From Pachyseris speciosa (taxonomy: Eukaryota > Cnidaria > Anthozoa > Scleractinia > Pachyseridae), in the NCBI GenBank assembly GCA_016490735.1, contig JAEMWC010000126.1, forward strand, positions 392,501-456,500: a stretch of 64,000 nt of DNA, given 5' to 3'. The notes under the pieces were generated by a model. The model searched no databases and had not been told where the DNA came from. It saw only the letters and a program-made list of their open reading frames with translations. This document shows positions 11,826-22,947 of this stretch, piece by piece. Numbering within the stretch: the stretch's first letter is position 1; each line of letters opens with the position of its first letter. The position numbers and the translations under genes are program-made.

Positions 11826-12690
11826 GTGTTAACCTCTTTGCGACACATTATGATGTATCGAGCTATGCATATTCAAGGTGTTCACAATACTCCCGCCGAT
11901 TACATTTCCCAACTGACTTCAGGTCGACAAGTTCCAGGAACTGTGTCCGGGAGTGGACGAATTTCCTACGGCAGTGCCAGAGAGCCTTCTGCCCGAGAGT
12001 TGGTCACTAACCGGTTTCTGATTGAGTCTTCACTGTCGTCTGCTACTCGGAAAATGTATCAGTGAGAGAGCGTGGACAGTCTTTACCGAGTTTTACACCC
12101 ACTATTTCACTTCAGCTTCTACTTTGCTCCCCTTGACTTGCGCTTCCTTAGAACTTTTCATTTCTTATCTCACTGCTATAGAAACTTGGCACCCGCAACA
12201 GTGACGCCCTATATCACTGCTATTAGTTATGTTCACAAAGTAGCCGGTGTACACGATCCTACCAAAATCTTCGTCATTCAAACACTTTTCTAGGCTATCA
12301 GTCGCTCAAAGTCAGCTGATATTAGACTGCCCATAACTCGCTCTGTTTTACATCAACTTGTCGGCTCATTGCAACACTACTTTTTCCACCGTGTTTTTAT
12401 TAGCCTTTTATGGGTTTTTCCGTGTCGGAGAGCTAGCGACCAAGAGCCGGGATTGTCCCAGTGACGTTGTTCAATACTGCAACGTTAGCTTTCTCATGTT
12501 ACGAGTTCGGCAGACATCCACAGGATCAAGATCACACTTACTCGGTTTAAACATAACACTGACCACCTGACTGGGTTCAGGAAACGTTTTGGGGAGATGA
12601 AAGGGGAAGTTTATCCTCGGATTTTCGGACGGGGGAATGCCGCTCTGGTTTATCATATCAGACAAGCCCAGTTCTTGATAGTACCTACAG
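11826..12690 (+). pseudogene. DIRS/Ngaro-like RNase H end and tyrosine recombinase, broken
   Basis: The first frame (11826-12065) ends an RNase H-like domain (IQGVHNTPADYISQL) and enters the recombinase N-terminal domain (SSATRKMYQ). Adjacent frames continue with AWTVFTEFY, LELFISYLTAIE, ITAISYVHKVAGVHDPTK and then FYGFFRVGELATK, which holds the first catalytic arginine region. The conserved HxxR and tyrosine at the C-terminus are not visible. Tyrosine recombinases replace integrases in DIRS/Ngaro retrotransposons. At least four frame changes in 800 bp. Copy 2 is at 60965-61830. Confidence 0.7.
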
Positions 12691-12936
12691 CTTACTGTTC
12701 TCGATTTTGTTTTGCCGTCTGAACTTATCCGAATATTCTTCGTAATATATACCAAGGGAAAATATTTGAATAAGTTCATGAATAGTAAAAGTATTTCCAA
12801 ACTCGGCTTTCATCTCCAGTAATGAAAATAGAATCTCAGCGCCTGAAACAGTTTTCCAAACGCAATCACTTGTGGCCTTCTTGTGGCTCACAGCTCTTTG
12901 AAATCTTTCACCATATTGCGCTTTATGATCTAACGG

Positions 12937-12984
12937 TAATATGTCATATTGGTCAAAGTTCTTTATGTCATATTGGTCAAAGTT
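12937..12984. repeat. 24 bp tandem duplication
   Basis: A unit beginning ATGTCATATTGGTCAAAG is present twice in tandem here and once in the second block copy near 62116. A small copy-specific expansion. Confidence 0.8.
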
Positions 12985-13217
12985 CTTTATTATTTAGTTT
13001 TCTATTCGAAATGGAAAGAGCTAAATACCGGTGTATATGCTACTGTGTTTCCCAGATTTGAATCCAATTTTATTTTAACCCAATTTTCAACCAAAATGAC
13101 AAAATATCTCTAAACATACAGGGACTCATTAAAACAGTTTGACTGATGACCTGATGTAGTTTTTCGGACAATAAAGAACATAACAACACTCTCAATATCC
13201 GTCTGCCTTTATGAAAA

Positions 13218-13223
13218 TTTATT
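13218..13223 (-). terminator. Candidate poly(A) signal of the peroxidase gene
   Basis: AATAAA on the minus strand about 410 bp past the peroxidase stop, conserved in the second copy near 62391. A closer AATAAA at 13566-13571 is lost in the second copy (TTTAGT on the plus strand), so the distal one is the better candidate for both genes. Confidence 0.35.
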
Positions 13224-13629
13224 CACTTGAACAATTAGCTGTCATTGCCATCACTTGCTTTTACATCAGTTTTTGCAGACGATTTTCATCTTGCGCCGCC
13301 AGTCTAAGGGGAGTTAGGTAATACTATGAAAACTACAATTCAGTTACAATAAATATTACCTATCACACTGATTATCTGTTGAGATGTCGGAAGAAATAGT
13401 CAAGCATTGGGCAGTAACTTTTCAAATTTCATTTTGTTGGGTAGAAAAAGCCGGTGCGATTATTGTGCATGTTTAACTAGTTATGAACAAAGTCTCTAGC
13501 GCGAAGAACATTGTACTGGTAATTAACAGCGATAGTGAAGTTAGAATACGTGCAACGTTCACAGTTTTATTTTCTAAAGCTGAATTAATTCATCGTACAT
13601 CCAACAAGTTATGTAGCTAGAAGGTTTTT

Positions 13630-13691
13630 TCAAATGGTGACGCCTGAATTTCCTTCCGCTCCAGCATTTTCCTTCCCTGGTTCATCAGATT
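13630..13691 (-). CDS. Peroxidase terminal coding exon
   Basis: A TTTTTATTTCATAG acceptor is followed by two bases completing a Glu codon, 19 codons (acidic, ending NSGVTI) and TGA. The second block copy at 62804-62865 keeps the acceptor, frame and stop with only two amino-acid changes, which supports coding function. It lies 5.2 kb from exon 6 because of the LINE in the intron. Confidence 0.65.
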
Positions 13692-16600
13692 CTATGAAAT
13701 AAAAATATACGAATCAAAGACAGACTGTTTTGTAGAATGCTTTTCACTTTCACTTCACTTTTCACAACCCGCTTGTAGCAAAGCTAATCGAGGCGTGTTG
13801 TGTAGCTTACAATCAAATTTAGCAAAATAAATTATTAGTAATTCAAGTTAAAAAAAATACATAAATAAATAAAAATAAAATAAATAAATAAATAAATAGG
13901 TATATACACATACATTCACAGATAGCTAGCATTTACACGAGAAGAGCAAGAACCTTTAAGACAACATAGAACATAACTTGAAGTAATAATAATAGCTAGT
14001 TTGGTTAATGATAATTAGAAATTTTTAAGATTAATCATCCTCATCACGAACCACCATGAAGAACATGTTAAATACTACGTTTGTAGGTGCCGTTGAAATC
14101 AGGTGATTTAGGTCGAGGTTATACAGATAAGAAGAACCTCCGTGTGAAAAAATAAATAACTAGATAAACCGAAGCACTAGTGTCAGAAGACAGAACTTCG
14201 ACGCCCAAAAGTGTGCAAAAAAAAATTTTTGCATGCGGTCTAAAGGTGTGACTTTAGACAAATTAAAAACGTGGAGTCTGTTAAAACAGTCACGCTGAAT
14301 CGACCTCCGCATGTTGGGTCCTGTTCCTCGCCTGCACAGTCCTGCTCAATCTTGAGAGTGGTCGGGTTAATTGTCTAAAACCCAGGGGCAGTAACTAGAC
14401 AAGTTTGAAGAAGTTACACGGCGAATTAACTCAGAAAAACTTCGTTTATCAAGATAAGTGGTCACTCATCTTTGGAAGCTTGGCGACGGAAATTTGCATA
14501 TGGAACAAACGACCCTCATTAACTGAGAAGATCCTTTTGTTGCACTGTACACAGAATGTTCAATTATCTACAAGATATGTGTACACAGATCAATACAAAG
14601 GAAGGCCACGACCCACATTCTTCAGATTGCTGCGCATCAAGAGACACAAGTGTCCGTGTACATATTATTCCAACACTACCGCCTCATTCCACGTGCCGCT
14701 TACTGGTGATTTAGTTTTTAAACTTAACCCGGGCCATGTGGACAATAACTCTCGCACTACCACCTCCAGACAATGGAATTGCAGCACCAGGACAAAACGT
14801 TCCTACGCGCAGCACAGGGAACCCAATTGCTACTCTTCGGAACCCCAATAACGTTTTAATCAACTTACGTCCTTCATGTAAAACGGGCTTCAACTTGCAC
14901 AAGCAAATGGTACTATGTAATGTTAATGCTCGTTCTGTGAGAAACAAAACAGCGGTAATTGTTGATTACATATGCGAACGCAAAGTTGATTTAGTTGCCG
15001 TTACCGAACACTGGCTGACAGCTAACGACTCCGCTGTCAGAGCAGAGCTGTGCCCAGTCGGCTACAGCATTCTTGATCACCTAAGACCTGATCGCCGCGG
15101 CGGGGGACTGGGCTTATCTACCGCGATTCGCTTGCTGTCTCCAAGGCTAATGCCGGAGTTAGCGACCTCTACTCTTTCGAGTTTTCCGAGTGGATTGTTA
15201 AATCGTCACCACACAACATGCGGCTCATTATTATCTACAGACCGCCATATTCAGAAGAACATCGTGTTCCCACAAGTGTTTTCTTTCCGAGTTTCCTGAA
15301 TATCTTGAGACTCTGCTGCCTATGCAAGGAGCAACTGCTTATAACAGGTGATTTTAACATCCACGTGGACGATGCTCAGGACTCTTGCGCACGAAAACTC
15401 TTAGAGGTGTTAGAAGGCCTTGGACTGGAACAGCATGTTGATCAACCCACTCATCGTGAAGGGCACACCCTTGATCTAGTCATAACGCGAATGTCTGAGA
15501 GCCTCATCGCCAGCACGCCTGTGATCGATCAGTTTATATCTGATCATACAGCTGTTTTGTGCTGGCTTACGCCACCAAGACCTGGCCTCTCCGTGAAGAC
15601 TACTAGCTACCGGAAAATCAAGTCCATCGATATGGAGCAGCTGAAAATAGACTTGCGGTCTACTGCGCTATATGCAGCGGACGATCCAACTACTGCTGAT
15701 GAATTAGAGGCATACGCTAAGGAGTATAACACCACTCTTTCTACGATGCTCGATAAGCATGCTCCCTAAGGACTCGTACTAGGGTCAGTAGGCCTCTAGT
15801 ACCCTGGTATAGCGACGCCATTGATAAGGCTAAGCGCTCACGTAGGAAGGCTGAAAGGAAGTGGAGAAGAACAAAGTTGCTCTCAGATTTTGCTGACTAC
15901 AAGAAGAAGAGAAACTATGTGACTAACCTCATGAATAAATCAAGGCAAGACTTCTACTCTAAGTTCATAGAAGATAAAAGCATCGATCAGAGAAAGCTCT
16001 TTAGTGCGGCCAAAAAGCTGCTTGGTACACATAATGTGCCGCGCTTTCCTGGTCATCTTGACAAGACTGTGTTGGCAAATGACATTGGCAAATTCTTTGT
16101 GCGCAAGATAGAGCACATTCGACGAGATATTGACTCGATTTGTCTTAGCTCTTCAGATCGCAGTCTAGCAGTCTAGTGCCACCGGAAAGGTTAGCTACAG
16201 ATGTCACAGATCGAACGCTGCGCTCTTTTGATACCCTGAGCGAGAGCAATGTGTGTGACCTTATTAAGAACTCTGCCAAAAAGTCGTGCTTATTGGATCC
16301 ATTGCCGACTAACCTGGTCTGTGACTCATTGTAGGTTTTACTGCCTGTTATCACGAAAATGGTAAATGCATCTCTGTCTACTGCACACTTCCCTTCCGAG
16401 TGGAAGGAAGCGATCGTAAACCCCTTACTAAAAAAGGGAGCCAAGGACTCTGCTCACAAAAACTTGCGACCAGTCAGTAATCTATCATTTGTATCCAAGA
16501 TTACCGAGAGGGCAGTATTTGACCAGGTATTGTATTGCAGTCGGCTTATAGGAAATCACACAGTACTGAGACGGCGCTGCTTAAAATAATTAACGACATC

Positions 16601-19600
16601 CTGCTTGACATGAAATCGCCAGCACGTGTCTCTGCTCGTACTGCTTGATTTAAGGGCAGCGTTTGACACGGTGGACCACACCCTTCTCCTGCGGCGCCTA
16701 GAGTCGTCGTTTGGTGTCACAGGAGATGCTCTCAAGTGGTTCACCTCCTACTTGTCTGGCCGCTCTCAGCGTGTTGCGGTTAACGGGGAACTGTCAGACA
16801 GATCTCACCTATCATTCGGTGTTCCTCAAGGGTCATGCCTAGGACCGCTACTTTTTTCTGTCTATGCTAGTAAGCTGTTTGAAGTTATTAAGACCCATCT
16901 ACCAAACGTCCATGCATATGCAGACGACACTCAACTTTACCTGTCGTTCAAGCCAGGCAGTTTTGAAAGTGAGACGGGGGCAAAGTGTGCTATGGAGCGG
17001 TGTATTAGGGCTGTGAGGGCGTGGATGGTTGAAGATAAGTTGAAGCTGAATGAAGAGAAGACTGAGTTCATGCTCATTGGAACTCGCCAGCAATTTAGTA
17101 AAATCCAAACTGATAGTCTTTTAGTTGGTGACACGCCTATACCTTCAGTTACTGAAGCTAGGAATTTAGGTGTCTGGTTTGACTATTATCTCCATTTTCA
17201 CAACCACATAAACAAGAAATGCCAGTTAGCTTTCTTTTCATTGTACAACATTAGGCGTATCAGAAAATACCTCCCTTTTGAAGCTGCAAAGACTTTACTA
17301 CAAGCTTAAGTCATAAGTCGTATGGACTATTATATGGTCTGCCAGCTATACATATTCATAAATTGCAACGTGTACAAAATGCAGCTGCCAGGTTACTGAC
17401 CAACACGCCGCGCTATGCGCACATCACACCTGTCATGATAGAGCTTCATTGGTTGCCTGTTAAATTTAGAATTATTTTTAAAATCAATTTAACAATTTTT
17501 AAAGCTCTTCACGGTCTTGCACCAGCCTATCTTAGCAACCTTTTATCTTTTAAACACTCTTATTATAATTTAAGATCAAATAATAATAATAATATTCTTG
17601 CCCGGCCAGCAGTAAAATCGGCCAAGACCAGTGGAGATAGAGCCTTCTCAGTTGCTGCTCCGGTTTTATGGAACGCCTTGCCGCCAAGCCTTAGGGTTAT
17701 GGATAATCTTATCATATTTAAGAGAGAGCTCAAAACGCATCTTTTTAGGCAAGCGTATTTTATTAATGGATACTTCACAAATTAATGTGATCAAGTAAGC
17801 TGAAGCCACTCAAAAGGCACTAAGGCCACAAGTTAGCGGGCATTACCCCTTAAATCTACCAAAGTAAAGACTGAGCCCAAGCATTAGCAGGCATGGACAG
17901 CTGTTTCGGCCTTGTTAGGCCTCATCAGCATGGCATAGCTAATGCTCAGGCTCAAGTACCCACATAGTCAATATAACAAGCAATGAAAACGTAAAGCTTG
18001 TGGGATGTGGCTGGAGTGACAAGGATACTTCACAAATTAATGTGATCAAGTAAGCTGAAGCCACTCAAAAGGCACTAAGGCCACAAGGTAGCGGGCATTA
18101 CCCCTTACATCTACCAAAGTAAAGATTAAGCCCAAGCATTAGCAGCCATAGCATGGACAGCTGTTTCGGCCTTGTTAGGCCTCATCAGCATGGCATAGCT
18201 AATGCTCCAGCTAATGCTGGACAGCTAATGCTGTCCATGGCTGCTAATGCTTGAGCTCAATCTTTACTTTGGTAGATTTAAGGGGTAATGCCCGCTACCT
18301 TGTGGTCTTAGTGCCTTTTGAGTGGCTTCAGCTTACTTGATCACATTAATTTGTGAAGTATCCTTGTCACTCCAGCCACATCCCACAAGCTTTACGTTTT
18401 CATTGCGTATTTCATTAATGTTTAGATTTTATATTTCTGTGTGATGTGATTTTTATTTCTGTAATTATAATATAATTAGCACTCTAGATATAGTTTTACA
18501 TTTTTAGCAGAGTTAATTTAATTTTTAATGATTTTTTATCGATTATAATAATTTTAAAGTGCATTAGATCATATATTTTTAATAAATTTTGCGCTATATA
18601 AGTAACAAGTTTATTTATTTATTAACGTGAAGTCGGGGCGATTATCGACAGAAAAGACGGAAAGACAAACAGCATGACTAACTACTGGCTGACTGACCAA
18701 CTGACTGACTATTTACCCTTGGTGTCAAAAAGCAGAGGCAGATAAGACAAAGACAGACAGACAGACAAAGAGGGGCAAACTAGACAGAGGCAGACAGAAG
18801 GACAGGCAGGTGGCAAGTTGTCTACGGGAGGGACCATTAAAAGACGTTTAAACAAGGCAATCAGGGAACGATACTTACCCTCTCTCCATACGTTCAAGTT
18901 GACAAAAGGCAAATCTTCACAGTCAACCGTAGGGTTAGTGACTGAGTTTTGAGGGCTGAAGGCTCGTGCGTGGATTCGTCGAATACCATCTGCGCTGTCG
19001 CAATAAACACGGGCCAGGCTGGTCTTTCGTATCTCGTACAGCTGAGCACTAGTGAACCCTGTTTGATGGTCGTCTCGTTCATACCAGAAGCGGTCCCCAA
19101 AGCGCAAATCATGGAACTGTTGCTCCATAATACAGGTGAAGACGAAACCAAGAATGCTACCTCGTACGGGATATTCACTTATGCCGCCCATGAATAAATC
19201 GATGTCAGAAACATTGGAATAAACTTGTTCAAGTCGGTACCGCTGTTCAAATGTTATGGTGTCTGCAAGGTCATCAAACATGGTAGCTGGCCTCCCTCCA
19301 CACGCCTCTCGAAACTTGACGTAGCCTGGCAAACCGTGGTCCCGGCCACGCTGACAGTTTATAGCGGCGAGATCACCAACGATGCCTTCGAAAGTGTCTC
19401 CTTCGATGATAAGTTCTTCTCGTACAGCCTCTACAAAGATTCTATAGCAATATAAAGGCAAACAAATTTCAGTTTTAATCTCTAACTAAGACAAAAAGGT
19501 TTCCAGTATGTCTTCATTCTCCCCATATGCAATCCATCTGCCATGGGCAGTTGAAAACCATTACCAATTTACTCTATAAACATACTATCTTCAAGTGTGC

Positions 19601-22600
19601 TGATTATTGCCTGAAAAAGTAAAAACATCACTTTAAAATAATAGATTTTTTTTAGATTGTAGATTTTGTTTTCCCAATGTAGACCATGTGATGTTACCCT
19701 AGAGAACAGTTTATTTGAAATTTCTCCTTATTCACGTGCATATGTACGCATAATTTATGAAAAGGGCATCAAAGGGCCGATGTAAGTTGCCTGGCTGCAG
19801 TCACGGCATTTGATCTTTTCAAAAGACCAGACAGAAACTACTCAGTTTATTTTCTATTTAATTTGCTACGCCTTTACAAGTACATAAATCACGAAATATT
19901 TGCAAAGAATTACGTCATGGTGATTAATACACTTGGCTTCAGGGCCGTAGCCAGACCAAAATTGTTACCGAGGCAATTAATTAATTAATAATTAATAAAT
20001 TAATTAATTTTAATGTTCTTCTTATAAAGTATACTTAGCCTCCTACAGGATCCCAGGAAAAGACTTAACCCTTTGTGAACTAGAATTAAACAGACTGTTC
20101 ATAGCACAAGCATTGAAAGACAAAAAGAACTGAAAGCTCAAAAAGTTTACCGAGGCAAGTGCCTCGGTTCTCCTCATAGTAGCTACGGCCCTTGAATTAT
20201 GAATGTTTAGGTTTCCTCCCAAGATTCATGAGAATATAATTCTGAAGAAATACATAAACGTGATGAGATAAGAAGAGAGAAAAAGTCAATCAAAGATTGC
20301 AATCGTAAAACTTCAGCTAAAATTAATAATTATCGGGAATTATTTTAATTTTGTTTCGTGAAAGCATAAAAAGGAAGAGCTAGTGATCTCGGAATTGAGT
20401 GAATTAAACCTGAATTCGAATTACTTATAAATAAGCAAAAGTTTGGGAATACATAAACTTGTGAAAATCAACGATAAAATCGAGCTACATTTCGGAGTTG
20501 TCATGACGCCATTTTTAAACTAAAATGTTAATCTTCGGCGAGCTATTTCTGACAGTGTATTCCAATTAGTTTGAGCTTAAAAATGGTGTCCTGACGACAG
20601 CCGAAAAGTTATCGATTTTATGGTTGATTTTTTAATTACTTACTTATGCGAAACTGAATTGAAATAGACATGTTCGTATTCTTGGTATTGAGCTGGATTC
20701 AGTATGAAGTGGAGGCTCTTGCGGGGGAAGTGAAAAGATTCTCCCGTTTAAGCCTCGTGTGCATGCTAGTTCCAACTCATTACGGACAATACGAATAAGG
20801 TCTATTGAAACGATAATCTCGAAAGTTAATTTGAAGCTTAAACTTACGGATCAAACTGACTAGCCCGTATCCTGGCCAAACCTAGCAAAATTCCTCCAAA
20901 GACATTGCCGTTTGACTGGTAGAATCGAGATGGGTTAAAGTAATCCCTGGTTGGTATTTTCAGTGGATCACCGAATCCATTTTCTTCAAAGACAGGGTTT
21001 AAAAGGGGGAAATCTTGGCGAATGAGGGTGTGGCCCATTCTCATGGCGGCTGTAGAGAAAGAGTTGATCATTTGTGCGCTCCTACTAGGGCCGTACTGAG
21101 TGAAGGGCTGATTTCCTTGCTCCAGCAAAAGGCCTGAGCTATTCCTCTGTAATGTAAGTATAAATACAGTAATGACGGTTTGATGAGTCATTTTCACAGG
21201 TAACGTTGCGGATGACCGTTTGCTTAAAAGCATTGGCTTTACAAGAAAGATCGCACTAAAAAAAACTGGGAGCATATCAGAGAGGCAAAATAAGTGATAA
21301 ATTCTCAGGTTTAGTTATATGTCTATAAATGCTCTTAGGTATTATGTGCCTAAAAGTGGCCCAAATATATTAGAGTAAAACTTTGTACCGATGCCCTAGC
21401 AGTATTAGCAGTGCAAGAATACAGAGAATTATCGACATTTATAGCCTCAGTCTACTGGGAAGTTGTTTTAAACCTGTAATTCGAGATATTAGTACGATTA
21501 AGAAAGCAATAAATTCTGATTAATCAATGATAGGCTTTTATTTACCGCTATCACTTCCATGCATGTTTCCCTACCTAATGATGATCGAAATATTTACTCA
21601 TTTACTCTGAGATCATGTACTGAATTAAAATTAGCCTATAAGTTACTAAAGTATGTATCGCATCAAAGTATGTATCACCACTTGTTTCACCCAGAAAGAA
21701 AGATTATGAAACTGTTCAGAGTATCACCCTTACCCGATCTTCGTCGAAGAGTACTGCGAGCCACTCATTGTAGGTGATATGTTGCAATTCTGCAATCACG
21801 ATTTTCCGCGCCTCTTGGAAGAGTCTTTCGTCATTCCACAATGGGTTGATGTAGTGCAGATTCCTAGTAATGCGGTTGTGTTCTCGAACCCACAGGGTGT
21901 GCATCGCGATAAGGGCTGCCAGAAAGATGGTTCATACACTAAGTTACCGTACGTAGTGTCCGCGGTAGTTCGGAAATCTATCCGGTAATTTGCGGTGTGT
22001 GCGAGAGTGGGAAAATGAGCAGTGATGTACTCCGTGTGCCAGGAATAACGCGTATGTATATAAAAGAAGAAACCTGCGTCATCACTAATATTCAACAGAA
22101 AATAACAGCTTCATCTTAACTGCTATCTGTCAATGGCTACCATCGCGCTTCACATTATGCCAACCGTATATTAAGGCGCGGACCACTCATAGCCTTGACA
22201 CCAATCATTAGTCAAGGTTGCAAACTTTGTACATTGGGCCGTTTCGTGTCGAAAACTGTGCATACTATATGCTACCGCTGTTTTATTTTTTAACTGTGCT
22301 TACTTTGCCGTTCTATTGGACATTTAGTGCACCATGCCAATCTTATACTATTTCAAGAATTGCGCTTACTTACTGTTAGGGTTGGGCAGTTGGAGCTGGT
22401 GCCGCGCGTAGACTGGGTATAGGGGATTGCTGTAAAAGTGAAGACTGATGGAAATTTAGCGAGCTTTACTTAATTGCTTATTATTCGTCCGATATCACCC
22501 GCGCGAAAACACGGGTCAGGATATCGCAGGGATGCAAAGATTAGCCAAGCAAACTGTAATTTCTCTTACCTTGATTTATGTTGACGCGATCGTCTCCGGC

Positions 22601-22893
22601 TAGATAGCAGGGCTCTCCTGGATTCGAAGATCTACAGAAAGCCTCTTCATTGGCCTCCGGAAGGACGGGCATATCTGAGGTGTCCACGTGCGGACGAACT
22701 GCCATCAGTCCCAGGTTTGCGTTCTGGTCACGAAGTCTCATCGCTAGCTCCTCGTTTGAACCGTACACTTGTGAGCCGTCAATATATGCGGTTACCTCAT
22801 TCGTCTAATAAATGCAAAAAGATCATGAACAATAATAATAATAATAACAATAATAATAATAGTAATAATAATCATCCAGTTCACAAAGCTGAC

Positions 22894-22947
<54 letters not shown>

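Larger units (their letters stand above)
7137..14280. repeat. Duplicated block, copy 1
   Basis: This block matches 35320-63919 in the same orientation once the Polinton (36742-57794) is removed. The match covers SGNH fragment, DIRS-like ORF1, nested LINE, SINE, recombinase remains and the terminal peroxidase exon. Because both copies share the nested insertions and the host exon, this is a segmental duplication of host DNA, not two independent transposon insertions. Identity by eye is roughly 95% in compared stretches. It continues past the LINE at 14281-18623 into 18624-18712, matching the right edge of the window. Confidence 0.85.
17769..18404 (-). mobile_element. Retrozyme-like element with two hammerhead ribozymes
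   Basis: Inserted in the LINE 3' UTR with a 16 bp target duplication (GCGTATTTTATTAATG at 17753-17768; one mismatch at 18405-18420). It consists of a complete unit of about 255 bp (17769-18022), a second partial direct unit (18023 to about 18210), then an inverted copy of the unit start, ending with CACTCCAGCCACATCCC. Both direct units carry a minus-strand type I hammerhead. Tandem units with hammerheads and a long target duplication fit metazoan retrozymes, small non-autonomous retroelements copied from circular RNA. No coding capacity. Confidence 0.7.
14281..18623 (+). mobile_element. CR1/L2-like LINE in the last peroxidase intron
   Basis: Absent from the second block copy, where sequence runs across at 63918-63921, so its limits are known. 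Reads plus-strand, antisense to the peroxidase gene: 5' region (to about 14870), endonuclease (about 14890-15770), linker, RT (16359-17309), C-terminal region (17363-17785), and a 3' UTR ending GCGCTATATAAGTAAC followed by (TTTA)n. A 636 bp retrozyme-like element interrupts the 3' UTR. Several frameshifts make it inactive. The short 3' microsatellite tail and GCGCTATATAA end are typical of the CR1/L2 group. Confidence 0.8.
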
